Shown here: positions 1 to 8,921 of the stretch, piece after piece
Layout of the letters: every line of letters starts with the position of its first letter
How positions within the stretch are numbered: the first letter of the stretch is position 1
DNA from: Truepera sp. bin119
GTDB taxonomy: Bacteria > Deinococcota > Deinococci > Deinococcales > Trueperaceae
Length of the DNA stretch: 64,000 bases
Assembly: GCA_002239005.1 (NCBI GenBank)
Contig: MPNL01000005.1
Location: 1 to 64,000 of the forward strand
Direction: 5' to 3'
Program-made: the position numbers and the translations under genes
The notes under the pieces: generated by a model
Database searches by the model: none
Told to the model about the DNA's origin: nothing
What the model saw: the letters and a program-made list of their open reading frames with translations, nothing else

Positions 1-134
1 GACCGGATAAGGCGAACTGGTTGTTGTATTAGGCGGAAACCCGACTTACGGGCTTCCAGCTAATGTCTCCTAAAGGATAGTATAGGGCTACGCGTCTAAG
101 GGGTCAAGCCCCTAACCGCTCATTCCGTACTTTT

Positions 135-665
135 ATGGGGAATTGGGGGGTATTCCTTGCCTCCCACCTGAACCTATTCGCCACGGTTCCGAGCAGAGCG
201 AGAAACGGATCTCTTTCCGAATTTGCACTTGAGTTCAGGGACTTCAGGAGAGCCGGTCAAAAAGCAACGGCTACCTATGTACAGTCCACCTTTCGGGCAA
301 TTACCGATTTTGCCGAGGAAAACGCACTGAGCAAGTGGTTGAATTGCCGTGACATGACCCGGTTGCGACAAGAATTTGTCATTGATGATTGCTATGAAGT
401 GGACAGCGCTTTTGTGATATGGATGAGCGGCCAAAGGCAGGACTTTCCTTGTGGGATTAACGTAGGCTCGGTCAATGTTCGCGACTATGAGGGAGATGAA
501 GTTCCCGCGAGGATCTATGGTGGAGAACGAGACCCCTTGACCAGTGACGAGGCGGGTGACGAAGTCACGCTTCAAACCGACGAAAGGATCAGAGGGGTCT
601 ATCTGCCAACGATGTTCTTCGGGGATATATCGTTCTCCACGGAACTCTCGGAATGTGGCGGCTGA
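135..665 (+). CDS. Hypothetical protein, uncertain strand
   Basis: A 176-residue open frame that I do not recognise. The predicted protein is acidic towards its C-terminus (segments such as RDYEGDEVPARIYGGERDP), which looks more like a real soluble protein than the overlapping 176-residue frame on the minus strand (174-704). Only one of the two can be real. There is no signal peptide, membrane segment or recognisable motif. Base composition here is clearly less GC-rich than in uvrC downstream, so the segment may be acquired DNA or the edge of an accessory region. No good ribosome binding site is evident before the ATG, so the call is weak. Confidence 0.3.
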   Translation: MGNWGVFLASHLNLFATVPSRARNGSLSEFALEFRDFRRAGQKATATYVQSTFRAITDFAEENALSKWLNCRDMTRLRQEFVIDDCYEVDSAFVIWMSGQRQDFPCGINVGSVNVRDYEGDEVPARIYGGERDPLTSDEAGDEVTLQTDERIRGVYLPTMFFGDISFSTELSECGG

Positions 666-801
666 GGAACCACTGCCTGCTCCTGAAGTTGACCCGCGCA
701 GCACCCTTTGAGCAAGACAGTTTCAAGAGGTTTCTAGCCCCTGAACCCCCTCCGTCTAGGGGCCTGCTGCACCTCGTTCCGTCACCTTGGCTCATATACA
801 G

Positions 802-839
802 TACAGTTCTTTGACATAACTGTATAAGAAGTGTACTAT
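802..839 (+). promoter_or_regulatory. Sigma-70-type promoter inside a palindromic operator
   Basis: TTGACA at 811-816 and TACTAT at 834-839 are separated by exactly 17 bp, a near-consensus housekeeping promoter pointing at the gene starting at 851. The -35 box sits in the loop of a perfect inverted repeat, TACAGTT (802-808) and AACTGTA (818-824), with a 9-bp centre. A dimeric repressor bound there would cover the -35 box. Transcription would begin around 845, leaving a very short leader before the ATG. Confidence 0.6.
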
Positions 840-850
840 AGGGGATAGAG

Positions 851-1114
851 ATGCCCGAACCCACCACCCAACAGCCCCGCCGATGCAACGTCCCCGGCTG
901 CGGCCGCCCCCACTATGCAAAGGACTACTGCCAGGCCCACTACCGCCGCCTCTGGAGACATGGCAATCCCTTCATCGGTATCAAGATAGGCGACCTGACC
1001 AACGGCCAGCGTCCCATCCGCCGCGACTGCTGCGAGGCCGGCTGCAACCGCCCGCACATCGCTCAAGGCCTCTGCATGGCGCACTATCAGCGGGCCCGTA
1101 GAGCCCGATCTTGA
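851..1114 (+). CDS. Small double zinc-finger-like protein
   Basis: An 87-residue basic protein made of two tandem copies of a cysteine/histidine module: CNVPGCGRPHYAKDYCQAH (about residues 12-30) and CCEAGCNRPHIAQGLCMAH (about 60-78). Each has the spacing C-x4-C-x8-C-x2-H followed by an arginine-rich helix (RRLWRHG, QRARRARS). The pattern suggests two small zinc sites and nucleic acid binding. Similar modules occur in phage and mobile-element proteins, but that comparison is from memory. A GGGGA ribosome binding site lies just upstream of the ATG, and a strong promoter with a palindromic operator precedes it, so the protein may regulate itself. Its function is unknown. Confidence 0.6.
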   Translation: MPEPTTQQPRRCNVPGCGRPHYAKDYCQAHYRRLWRHGNPFIGIKIGDLTNGQRPIRRDCCEAGCNRPHIAQGLCMAHYQRARRARS

Positions 1115-1231
1115 CGATAGTAGCTAGTACTCCTGATACACCATTCGCTACAGAGTCCTGCCAGCCCACGTTCACCCTTGGCGCAGCAACGTTGAAGCGC
1201 TGTCTGGTAGTGGCCTGAGTACAATACCTGG

Positions 1232-3019
1232 GTGACGCGCGACGATCTGCCGGTGCTGCCCACCCTGCCAGGCTGCTATCTATTCAGAAAGGGTGATGGA
1301 ACCGTCATCTACGTGGGCAAGGCGGTGAACCTCCGCTCGAGAGTCGGCAGCTACTTCGGTGCCGGCGCCGGCAAGAAGCCCCGCTTCATCGTCCGCGCCG
1401 CGGCCAGTCTCGAGTTCGTGGTGGTGAAGAACGATGTCGATGCGCTCCTCCTCGAAGCGAACCTCATCAAGCGGTACCGACCGCACTACAATATCCTTCT
1501 TAAAGACGACAAGTACTACCCCTTCCTCAAGCTCACTAACGAGACCTACCCGATGCTCCAGTTCACCCGCCGGGTGGTCGAGGACGGGGGAACGTATTTC
1601 GGTCCCTACCCGAGCATCGGCGCGGTGAGGCGGGTGCAGGAGTTGATCGCTTCGGTCTTCCCTCTGCGCCAGAATAGCGGCCTCCCCATGCAGAGGCGCA
1701 AGAAGCCCTGCCTCCGCTTCCACATGGGTCGCTGTCTGGCACCCTGCATTGGGGAGGCCACGCCCGAGGCCTACGCCCGGGTTGTCGAGCAGGTGCGGAT
1801 GTTCCTCGAGGGCCGGGTCGAGGAGACGGCGGCGAGCCTCGAGCAGGAGATGATGGCAGCAGCCGGGCGGCAGGACTTCGAGTTGGCCGCGACCTTCCGC
1901 GACCGAATCGGGGCGCTCCGGAGACTCACCGGCTACGACAGCACCGTGGTGCGCGTCTCCGGTGACCTCGACTTCCTGGGGCTGGCAGCAGGCGGAAACT
2001 TCGCCATGGTGCAGCTCTTCCAGATGCGCAAGGGCCGGGTGATCGGGCGCGACAAGCGCTTCTTCACCAATGCCGCAGAGGCCGCGCCCGGCGAGATCTT
2101 GGACCGTTTCCTGTTCGAGTACTACGCCCACGCCAGCTCTGTTCCGCCGCTCATCCTGGTCCCTGAAAGCGACCTGGATATCGATACCTGGACTACCTTC
2201 CTGAGCGGTCGTACGGACCGCAGGGTGGAGCTGCGCATCCCCCAACGGGGCGATAAGGTCGAGCTGATGGAGATGGCGGCCCACAACGCCCAGGCCGGTC
2301 TTGAGGCGGAGCTTGCGCTCCTAGAGCGTCGTGGCGAGGCACCCGGGGTCCGGGAGTTGCAGCAGCTCGTCGGTCTTGAGAATGCTCCCTGGCGCATTGA
2401 GGGCTTCGACATCTCCAACCTGATGGGCAGCCATACCGTGGCCAGCATTGTGGTGTTCGAGGGGGGGCGTTCCCGCAAGAGCGAGTACCGACGGCTGCGG
2501 ATCAGGGGGCTAGAGAGACCCGATGACTTCCGCAGCGTCCACCAGGCGGTCTATCGGCGCTTCACCGGTTCCCTGGCCGACAAGCTGCCGTTGCCGGACC
2601 TTCTGCTGATCGATGGTGGCAAGAGCCAGCTTGCGGCAGCGAAGCGGGCCTTGGTGGAGGCCGGCCTCGAGATCCCCCTACTCGGTCTCGCTAAGAGGTT
2701 GGAGGCCATCATCACCGAGGACAGGGAGGAGATCCTGGTGCCGGAGACGCACCCGGCGCTGCGGCTGCTCATCCATATCCGCGACGAGGCCCACCGCACC
2801 GCAGTCGGCTATAATCGCAAACTTCGTGGAGAGGCGATGACCCGCTCCATCCTCGACGACGTGCCCGGCATCGGTCCCAAACGACGCGACGCCCTGCTTA
2901 CCTACGCCTCGTCGGTCGACGAGTTGAGGGAGGCCACGGTGGAGGAGTTAGCTGGCGTACCAGGTGTCGGGCGGGCAGTTGCGGAGGCAGTCAAGGCCTT
3001 CTTCTCGGGCGACGGGTAG
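1232..3019 (+). CDS. uvrC: Excinuclease ABC subunit C
   Basis: UvrC makes the two incisions on either side of a DNA lesion in the UvrABC nucleotide excision repair system. The 595-residue product has the usual length. In order: a GIY-YIG nuclease domain (residues about 10-90, PGCYLF and VIYVGKA), the cysteine-containing segment KPCLRFHMGRCLAPC, a UVR motif that contacts UvrB (about 205-230, FELAATFRDRIGALRRL), the RNase H-like C-terminal nuclease domain (GFDISNLMG) and paired helix-hairpin-helix motifs at the end (DVPGIGPKRRDALL, AGVPGVGRAVAEAV). Start is GTG. The wording of the N-terminal domain resembles Deinococcus UvrC as remembered, which is the main basis for the taxonomic guess. It stands alone, with no operon partners. 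Confidence 0.96.
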   Translation: MTRDDLPVLPTLPGCYLFRKGDGTVIYVGKAVNLRSRVGSYFGAGAGKKPRFIVRAAASLEFVVVKNDVDALLLEANLIKRYRPHYNILLKDDKYYPFLKLTNETYPMLQFTRRVVEDGGTYFGPYPSIGAVRRVQELIASVFPLRQNSGLPMQRRKKPCLRFHMGRCLAPCIGEATPEAYARVVEQVRMFLEGRVEETAASLEQEMMAAAGRQDFELAATFRDRIGALRRLTGYDSTVVRVSGDLDFLGLAAGGNFAMVQLFQMRKGRVIGRDKRFFTNAAEAAPGEILDRFLFEYYAHASSVPPLILVPESDLDIDTWTTFLSGRTDRRVELRIPQRGDKVELMEMAAHNAQAGLEAELALLERRGEAPGVRELQQLVGLENAPWRIEGFDISNLMGSHTVASIVVFEGGRSRKSEYRRLRIRGLERPDDFRSVHQAVYRRFTGSLADKLPLPDLLLIDGGKSQLAAAKRALVEAGLEIPLLGLAKRLEAIITEDREEILVPETHPALRLLIHIRDEAHRTAVGYNRKLRGEAMTRSILDDVPGIGPKRRDALLTYASSVDELREATVEELAGVPGVGRAVAEAVKAFFSGDG

Positions 3020-3779
3020 AGTCGTCGAACTCCTTGGCGACGCTGGAGTGCGAGTCGAACGCGCTTTAAGCGATCATCGCGAAGGGCAGTGGGGTGAGCT
3101 TCGAGTTCATCGAAGGATGGTGCGATCAGGGTCTGGAGTCCTCCATGGACTCGAGAAGGGCCACCAGAAGGTTGCCTGAAGACCAAGCGATAGACTGGCC
3201 ACTGAAGCCGGGCAACTCCAGCCAGAGTTCTGAGTTTGGGCTTCGCCAATCACACGCCGATGAGCCTCCCTCTCCAGAACCCCCGGGCCCAGCCAGGCTC
3301 GCGCGGTCCTCGGCGCTGTGTGCGCTCTACCGCGCCTCCCACGCCGGTCAAGACGGAAGGGGCTGGCTGACCCATGCTCTGTTCGGTGGTGGCGCCCTCT
3401 CCGACGAGAACCATGATCGAGCGGGCCGTACACGGACCCCAGTGCTCGCGAGAATCTTCCTCCGGCACTGCGTTGTATTGTCGAGAGGCAGCAGGCCGAT
3501 TGTTGGCAGTCGCCTTCGCTACCGGGGCACTACGCCCGGGTCGAGCTTACGAGTGGTGTTGTAGTCCGGCTCAGGTGAGTGGCGCCGAAATCTGATTCTG
3601 GAACTGGATGTGTGATTGCGACTGCACCGCCGGGCCTCGTTGGAGGCTCCCACCCGCCTTCAAAACGCTGAGCGCCCCGCCAGAGCCTCCAGGCCCTATT
3701 GCCTGCCTGGCAGGACAGGTAGGGCTAGCAGGGACTTATCAGGACCGCCTTCCCGGCACCTCTGTAAGCCCTGTGGCCT
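3020..3779. other. Long intergenic stretch, no gene recognised
   Basis: About 760 bp between uvrC and the secreted protein. Several short frames exist on both strands (for example 3094-3564 plus and 3107-3433 minus), but none has a recognisable domain, a good ribosome binding site or a convincing composition. The stretch may contain a decayed gene. No tRNA cloverleaf or clear terminator was found. Confidence 0.4.
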
Positions 3780-3808
3780 CTAGGGTTGCTCCCACTCACA
3801 CCCCATTG
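3747..3808 (-). repeat. 3' end of secreted-protein gene, copy 1 of dispersed fragment
   Basis: Read on the plus strand, the segment runs TTCCCGGCACCTCTGTA, then TAGGGTTGCTCCCACTCACACC. It matches 12451-12512 (TTCCCAGCACCTCCGTA, TAGGGTCGCTTCACTCACACC) with small gaps. In this copy it covers the stop codon and last codons of the secreted protein gene plus downstream DNA. Confidence 0.45.
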
Positions 3809-4262
3809 TCACCACCAGCCAATTGTCCTCCAGGTACTCGGTCTCGTAGCTGCAACTCCCGGTAACATCGGCGAACTTGCCGGTGCCGCCTAGGAGTTGC
3901 CAGCGGCCTTCGCCCCCTTGCCCGGCCGCGATGCCGCCCAGGGTACGCTGCGCCAGCGAGAACAGTTTTTCGCCGGCAGCGTTAATGGTGACGGCCGGTG
4001 CCTCAAGCTCCAGCCCCGCTTCACTCTGCTTCACGTAGGCCATGCTGGTTATGCGGCCGTTCTCGCCCACCACGAACGGCCCGCCACTGCTTTCGAGGAC
4101 CGTGCTCGTTCCCTCGATCCTGCCACCGGTGATCGTCTGGCCCGCAAATTCGAAGGTGGTGTAGTCGTGCTGCCCGACTAGGATCATCCTGAAGGTACCG
4201 GTCTCGGCGCTGGCCGTCGCTACCAGAGAGAGGACCACGATCCCGGCTAGCGCTGCGATCAC
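3780..4262 (-). CDS. Secreted protein, possible allene-oxide-cyclase-like barrel
   Basis: A 160-residue protein with an N-terminal signal peptide (hydrophobic stretch in the first 18 residues, cleavage plausible after ATASA). The mature part is rich in beta-strand-like alternation and contains GRWQLLGGTGKFADVTGS, a glycine-rich turn seen in allene oxide cyclase-like and dirigent-like barrels. That assignment is by motif memory only. Two cysteines near the C-terminus (SCSYETEY, MGCEWEQP) could form a disulfide outside the cytoplasm. The gene is isolated. DNA resembling its last codons and 3' flank recurs near 12.45 kb, see the repeat entry. Confidence 0.55.
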   Translation of the reverse strand: MIAALAGIVVLSLVATASAETGTFRMILVGQHDYTTFEFAGQTITGGRIEGTSTVLESSGGPFVVGENGRITSMAYVKQSEAGLELEAPAVTINAAGEKLFSLAQRTLGGIAAGQGGEGRWQLLGGTGKFADVTGSCSYETEYLEDNWLVVTMGCEWEQP

Positions 4263-4549
4263 TGGGGCTCTTCGGGTCCGCTGTGCAGTTCTGGGGAAAA
4301 TCGGCTTGGCAGTTTTCGTCTTATCCTCCCGGGGGATGTTAGAAGTGCGAACTTGGTTTCTGGCGGCTCTATCTCTCGGCCCTAGGGTAGCACCTTGCTT
4401 GTCGTCGGGCCCGCCTTGGCCTGAGATGCTGCCGAGTTCGGCCTGCAGATCCTCAATGGCTGTCGTAAGAGCTTGTTCCAGAACGCCACCTTGTAGGATC
4501 CGTCTTGGACCGCCTGATGGAGCCGCTCACACCCCCCGTTCGACTGCGC

Positions 4550-5956
4550 TCAGTGCGGGTGGGGATGCGGATGGGGGGGCTCGGGGTCGAGGACCCCTTC
4601 AAGCTCATCTTCTGGCAGGCGAATGACCTGCGGGTCGGGGCGGCGGCGTTTGGGCGGGACTTTGGCTTCACCCCCACCGTGGGGGAACAGCTCGAGGCTG
4701 TCCATGGGCAGGACGTAGCCTTCCTTGACTACCTGCAGCACCCTGGTCATGACTCGGATATCTGCCAGCGGGTCGCCTTCGACGACAGCAATGTCGGCTT
4801 TCTTGCCGACTTCGAGCGTCCCCACCTCGTCGAGGACGCCCATGGCCTTGGCGCAGTAGCGGGTTGCGGAGAGGAGCACCTCCCGGTTGGGCAGGCCCGC
4901 TTCGGACATCAGTTCCAGTCCGATGGCGTAGTCCCCAAACTCGGAGATGGCGTCGGTTCCCATCAGGAAATTGCGGGCCCCCATTTCGTAGAGCTTGCCG
5001 GTGACGTATAGCTGCCCCTCCTGTTTCCAGGAGTAATAGCGGAGATCCTCCGCCTCTTTTGGCGTCAGCGGTCGCCGCTCCTGCAGCTGTGACAATCTCT
5101 CCTTGTTGCGGTAGCCGGTCTGGATGGTAGGACTCAGCCAGATGTCATTCTCGATCATCTTCTCACCCAGCGCCCGGTCGAAGCGTCGGGTGTCGTCGAT
5201 TTCCACGAATTCGTAGTGTTCGATGCAGTCGAATTCCGCCTCGACGGCGTTGGCGATCGAATCGGTGGGGATCGCGTGGATGGTGCAGATCTTGCCGTGG
5301 CGGTGAGTTTCGTCGGCGATGGCCCGCAATTCGTTCAGGGTGAACGAGGCGCGCCGGTTGTCAGTGATATAGGTGCCGCCGCCGGACCCCATCACCTTGA
5401 TGAAATCCGCACCCTCCTTGATGAGCTTGCGTACCGCCTTGCGGCATTCGGCCTCTCCGTCGGCCTCCTCGTTGCAGAAGTGGAAGTGGCCGCCGGTTAT
5501 GGTGATGGCGCGACCGCAGACCTGCAGGGTGGGGAAGCCTCGGAACAGTTCGGCGCTGGCGCCGTCCTTGAGGTCGAAGGTGATGCGGTTGCGGGCGCCC
5601 AGGTCGCGCATGGTGGTGACGCCCGCCTTCAGCAGGTGCCGGTAGGCATTGCGGACGCTGCGCACCAGCATGAGGCCATCGTGGTCCGTCTGGTTCACGT
5701 GATCGTACGATCTCGGCCCGCTCATGCGGTCGCCGGTGCCGTACATCAGGTGGGTGTGGGAATCCATCAGGCCCGGTAGGATGCAGCCATCGGGGAACTC
5801 CAGGATGCGGGCGCTTTCGGGTGCTTCCGGCGCCTCCACCCCGTAGATGCCCTGGATGCGGTCGCCCTCGATCCACACGCTGGCACCGTGCCAGTGTTCA
5901 CCGCCGGTAGCGTCGAAGAGCCTCGCCGCCCGAATGATGGTGAGTCGATCTTCCAC
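4550..5956 (-). CDS. Metal-dependent amidohydrolase
   Basis: A member of the amidohydrolase superfamily (imidazolonepropionase / Xaa-Pro dipeptidase-like branch), which hydrolyses cyclic amides or peptide-like bonds using one or two metals. Visible motifs in order: LPGLMDSHTH (metal ligands HxH, about residues 60-69), GHFHF, FIKVMGSGGG with the lysine position, TIHAIP and IEHYEF histidines, and GTDAIS with the catalytic aspartate. It ends in a charged, proline-rich tail finishing PHPHPHPH, which could bind metal. Start is GTG, supported by AAGGAGG eight bases upstream (5965-5971). It is the last gene of a minus-strand operon with the serine hydrolase and the M20-like gene. No signal peptide, so the enzyme is cytoplasmic. 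The exact substrate is unknown. Confidence 0.85.
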   Translation of the reverse strand: MEDRLTIIRAARLFDATGGEHWHGASVWIEGDRIQGIYGVEAPEAPESARILEFPDGCILPGLMDSHTHLMYGTGDRMSGPRSYDHVNQTDHDGLMLVRSVRNAYRHLLKAGVTTMRDLGARNRITFDLKDGASAELFRGFPTLQVCGRAITITGGHFHFCNEEADGEAECRKAVRKLIKEGADFIKVMGSGGGTYITDNRRASFTLNELRAIADETHRHGKICTIHAIPTDSIANAVEAEFDCIEHYEFVEIDDTRRFDRALGEKMIENDIWLSPTIQTGYRNKERLSQLQERRPLTPKEAEDLRYYSWKQEGQLYVTGKLYEMGARNFLMGTDAISEFGDYAIGLELMSEAGLPNREVLLSATRYCAKAMGVLDEVGTLEVGKKADIAVVEGDPLADIRVMTRVLQVVKEGYVLPMDSLELFPHGGGEAKVPPKRRRPDPQVIRLPEDELEGVLDPEPPHPHPHPH

Positions 5957-5987
5957 TCTCGCATCCTCCTTAGTCAGCCGTGGCCTG

Positions 5988-6854
5988 TCACGCGTCCGAG
6001 GGACGCTGTGTCAGGAATAGTGGTGAGATGCCCTGGCCGAAGAGGCTGGAGTCGTCCAGGGCGGCCATCGTTTCGTGGACCGTGCGGACGACCTCGAGCA
6101 CCGCATACTCCGCATCCAGGGGGTTGCCGAGGCCGTACTTCGTCATCACCGCGAGAGCGTAGGGGTGTCTCGGCAGGAACACGATGCCGGCGTCGCAGCG
6201 TACCCGGGTCATGCCGCCGGGCTTGCTGGCGACCACCTCGTTGGGGAGGCTGCGCTGGATGGGCCCGCGATTCGGCTTCTTCAGGATGGTGAGGCACTTC
6301 TCGGCAACGCCCGGAGTGGGTTTCCCCCGGTAGAGGTGCTCGAGCATTGCCACGCACTCCACCGGGGTGGCGACATTCTCTTCATTCCGCGCCACCGACG
6401 CCTGATCCTCCATCTTGCGCCGCAGCATCGTTCTGGTAAGGCCGAGGTCGCGCAGCATCGCATTCGTCTCCGCCATCCCGGCCAGATCGATGCAGAAGTT
6501 GGTGGCGGTATTGTCGGAGACGATGATCATGAGGTTCGCCAGATCCAGCAGGCTGAGTTCGACCTCACCGTCCAGGTGGGCCAGAACCCCGCTCCCGCGG
6601 GCGAGTATCTCCGGGGTGATGGCGATCTTTTGATCCAGGTCGAGTTCCCCGCGTTCGGCCCGGAGCAGGAGCCGGGTCAGCACGTGGATCTTGATGGTGG
6701 ACGCCATGGGAAAGACCTCATCGCCCCGGACAGCCAGGCTGTTGGCCCCCTCGAGTTCCTTGACAAAGACGCCCATGACGCCGGGGAAGGTGCTGCACAG
6801 GGTGCCGACCTTCGCTTCCAGGCGCTGCCAGAATGAGGTGGAGGGTTCGGTCAT
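5988..6854 (-). CDS. Class A beta-lactamase-like serine hydrolase
   Basis: A 288-residue member of the penicillin-binding/class A beta-lactamase fold. The catalytic MASTIK (SxxK), VSDN (SDN loop) and SKPGG (in place of KTG) are all present. The omega-loop glutamate is not obvious: KMEDQASVARNEEN has several candidates. There is no signal peptide, unlike true periplasmic beta-lactamases, so it probably acts in the cytoplasm on an amide or ester, perhaps of a peptide-derived compound. The ATG at 6854 was chosen because GGAGAGAGG lies just upstream; the open frame extends further but without a better site. It sits 31 bp from both neighbours, in an operon with an M20-like protein and an amidohydrolase, suggesting joint breakdown of one amide-containing substrate. 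Confidence 0.8.
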   Translation of the reverse strand: MTEPSTSFWQRLEAKVGTLCSTFPGVMGVFVKELEGANSLAVRGDEVFPMASTIKIHVLTRLLLRAERGELDLDQKIAITPEILARGSGVLAHLDGEVELSLLDLANLMIIVSDNTATNFCIDLAGMAETNAMLRDLGLTRTMLRRKMEDQASVARNEENVATPVECVAMLEHLYRGKPTPGVAEKCLTILKKPNRGPIQRSLPNEVVASKPGGMTRVRCDAGIVFLPRHPYALAVMTKYGLGNPLDAEYAVLEVVRTVHETMAALDDSSLFGQGISPLFLTQRPSDA

Positions 6855-6885
6855 CGGTTTCCTCTCTCCGCCCCTGGGGCCAACC

Positions 6886-8337
6886 TCAGGTGTCGGACCC
6901 GGGCATGGCGGCATACCTGTAGAGCAGATCTACGAACGACCCTTCGAGTTCAACAACCCCGCCGACCCTGCCATCACCTTCGGTGACGAGGAACTCATTG
7001 CCCTCGGAGTGGCCGCTAGCATAGCCCATCCCGGCACCGCCGAGCACCTTCAGCCCCAGCATCTGGCTGAAGTAGCCGCTGGGACCGCTCGCGCCCCGCC
7101 GTGGCCACAGCACCGGATCGAGATCCCGCGCCCGGTAGCTTTGCACCGCCGCCTGCGCCAGATCGTCGCGGAGGTCGATGGACTGGGCACCGACCGACAT
7201 GAGCACCTCGAGGTGGATGTCGTCATAGCCGTGGCGGTCGAGGTGCTCGCGGATCTTTTCGGTGCACCTCTCGGGGTCGAGGTCCGGAGGCAGCCGGTGG
7301 TCGATGGTGCATTGTGCGGACGCGGGCAGGGTCCATAAGGTCGTGCCGGGACCGGTGTAGCCGGCCCACAGGCCGTTGATGTTCATCGTCGGCAGAAAGC
7401 AGTAGCGCCGAAAGATCTCGGCATCGGCAGCGTCGCCCACCCACCGAGCGACACGTTCGGGATTGCCGATCCCGGGGATGGCACTCGCTTCCTGACCGGC
7501 GTAGCGCTCGGCCAGCGCGTCGATGAGGGCGAGATCGTCGTCGCTCGGTTCCCGCAGGCCGTCGCTAAAGCCGTCGACCAGGATGCGGTGTTCCTGTGGG
7601 TCGTAGAGGGTCGAAAGCGCGTGCACCAGGCGCCAAACCGGGTGGTCCACCACGCCCATGGTTGAGGAGTGGACGGGGCCACCCCTCGGGCCCCGCCCCC
7701 AATGATCGCCGGAGCAGGTGAGTTCGATGTGGAGGCAGCCCTTGTTGCCGAGCGGCAGCATGACCTCGCCCCCCTCGGACTGGCAGGGACCGGGCGACAC
7801 CAGTCCGTCTGCTCGGGAGAGGTGATGGCGGTAGCGGTCGATCAGTTGAGGAATGTGGACACTGCCGACGAACTCTTCGCCCTCGCAGAGGAACATGAGA
7901 TTCACCGGCAGGGTTCCCTCGACCGCTTTCATGGCGGAGAGGGCATTGAGAAAGGCGATGAGGCCTCCCTTGTTGTTGCCGCCGCGGCCGTAGAGCACCT
8001 CTTTGAAGGGGGGGCGTGGGGTCAGCACCCCCGCGTAGGGATCGTGATCCCAGCCCCCGCCGACGATGTTGGAATCGAAATAGCCATAGACCGCCAGCGT
8101 TTTGGGGGCGCCGGCATCGAAATAGGCCCACACCGCAGGCAGGTTCGGCGTCTCGGCGATCTCGGCCTCCTGGCAACCCAACTCCTGGAAATATGACAGT
8201 AGCAGGGCCGCGCACTCTCGGACCCCGTGGTTCTCCCGGCTGATGCTCGGCTGCATCAGGAAGGTCCTGAGGCGGCTCAGGTGGTCCTCCCGGTGCGCAC
8301 GGATGAAGGCGTGAATCTCGCTGGGTTGTATCGACAC
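6886..8337 (-). CDS. M20-like peptidase homologue with altered metal ligands
   Basis: An M20 (carboxypeptidase/dipeptidase) family protein of 483 residues, first gene of the minus-strand operon. The family needs two zinc ions held by H, D, E, D/E and H. Here the first histidine position reads VYGYFDS instead of a GHxD-type sequence, and the bridging aspartate region reads GRGGNNKGG instead of GRGxxDDKG. The catalytic CEGEE pair and a C-terminal SGHSEGNEF histidine remain. It may therefore bind metal differently or not at all. The GTG start at 8337 is preceded by GGGAGAG; the open frame upstream of it is low-quality. A paralogue with still fewer ligands lies at 36742-38217. No signal peptide. 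Confidence 0.8.
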   Translation of the reverse strand: MSIQPSEIHAFIRAHREDHLSRLRTFLMQPSISRENHGVRECAALLLSYFQELGCQEAEIAETPNLPAVWAYFDAGAPKTLAVYGYFDSNIVGGGWDHDPYAGVLTPRPPFKEVLYGRGGNNKGGLIAFLNALSAMKAVEGTLPVNLMFLCEGEEFVGSVHIPQLIDRYRHHLSRADGLVSPGPCQSEGGEVMLPLGNKGCLHIELTCSGDHWGRGPRGGPVHSSTMGVVDHPVWRLVHALSTLYDPQEHRILVDGFSDGLREPSDDDLALIDALAERYAGQEASAIPGIGNPERVARWVGDAADAEIFRRYCFLPTMNINGLWAGYTGPGTTLWTLPASAQCTIDHRLPPDLDPERCTEKIREHLDRHGYDDIHLEVLMSVGAQSIDLRDDLAQAAVQSYRARDLDPVLWPRRGASGPSGYFSQMLGLKVLGGAGMGYASGHSEGNEFLVTEGDGRVGGVVELEGSFVDLLYRYAAMPGSDT

Positions 8338-8921
8338 CGTGATTCTCTCCCGATCGACTCCGCCTCTGCGGAAGCCTTCCCCAGGCTGCCCGGCTGTGGC
8401 AGAGCGCGGGTTTCCGAGTGATGTACGGGGAAATCCCAAAGCCGGGATGCCAAAAAGCCCTGACGTCCCCTCATCGACGTATGGAAGGTATGCTACTATA
8501 TCAGACTGGCTACTAGGCAAGTTGCCGCTTGAGAACAGGCTGTCGTGCCGCTTTACCGGCACGGAGTTCTCGACGCTTTAGTTCCGGTGTGCTCTTCCCC
8601 TTAACCTGGTAGCCTCAGGGTTTTCTCGACACCAGCGAGCGGTTCGAAATCCATTTCTAAGGAGCGTTCCAATCTTCGATTCGCCAGCTAAAGAGTGTTC
8701 CCTCCAGTCTCCCGTCTGCGCCGGTGGTGTGTGGCGGCGATCTCCTCTGCTCTGCCCGCCCCGTGATCCGGTGCAGGTAAGGTTAGGTGATTGCATGGCG
8801 TAGCCTGAGGCTGGTATGGTGCCCCGCAATCGCTCGCTGCATTCCAGAGGGCACCGATCATTGCAAACAGATAATGGGGATTAGGCGACCTAGAGCGAAC
8901 TTTACGATAGAGGAGATATAG
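8338..8921. other. Divergent intergenic region
   Basis: About 584 bp between two divergently transcribed units, the M20 operon (minus) and ABC importer 1 (plus), so it should hold promoters for both. No protein-like frame stands out and I could not identify a convincing -35/-10 pair. The plus-strand gene has a clear GAGGAGAT ribosome binding site right at 8910-8920. Confidence 0.45.

Noticed and set aside
174-704. 176-residue minus-strand frame overlapping the first plus-strand frame
   Set aside because: Its composition is less protein-like and there is no ribosome binding site; kept only as an alternative to the weak plus-strand call.
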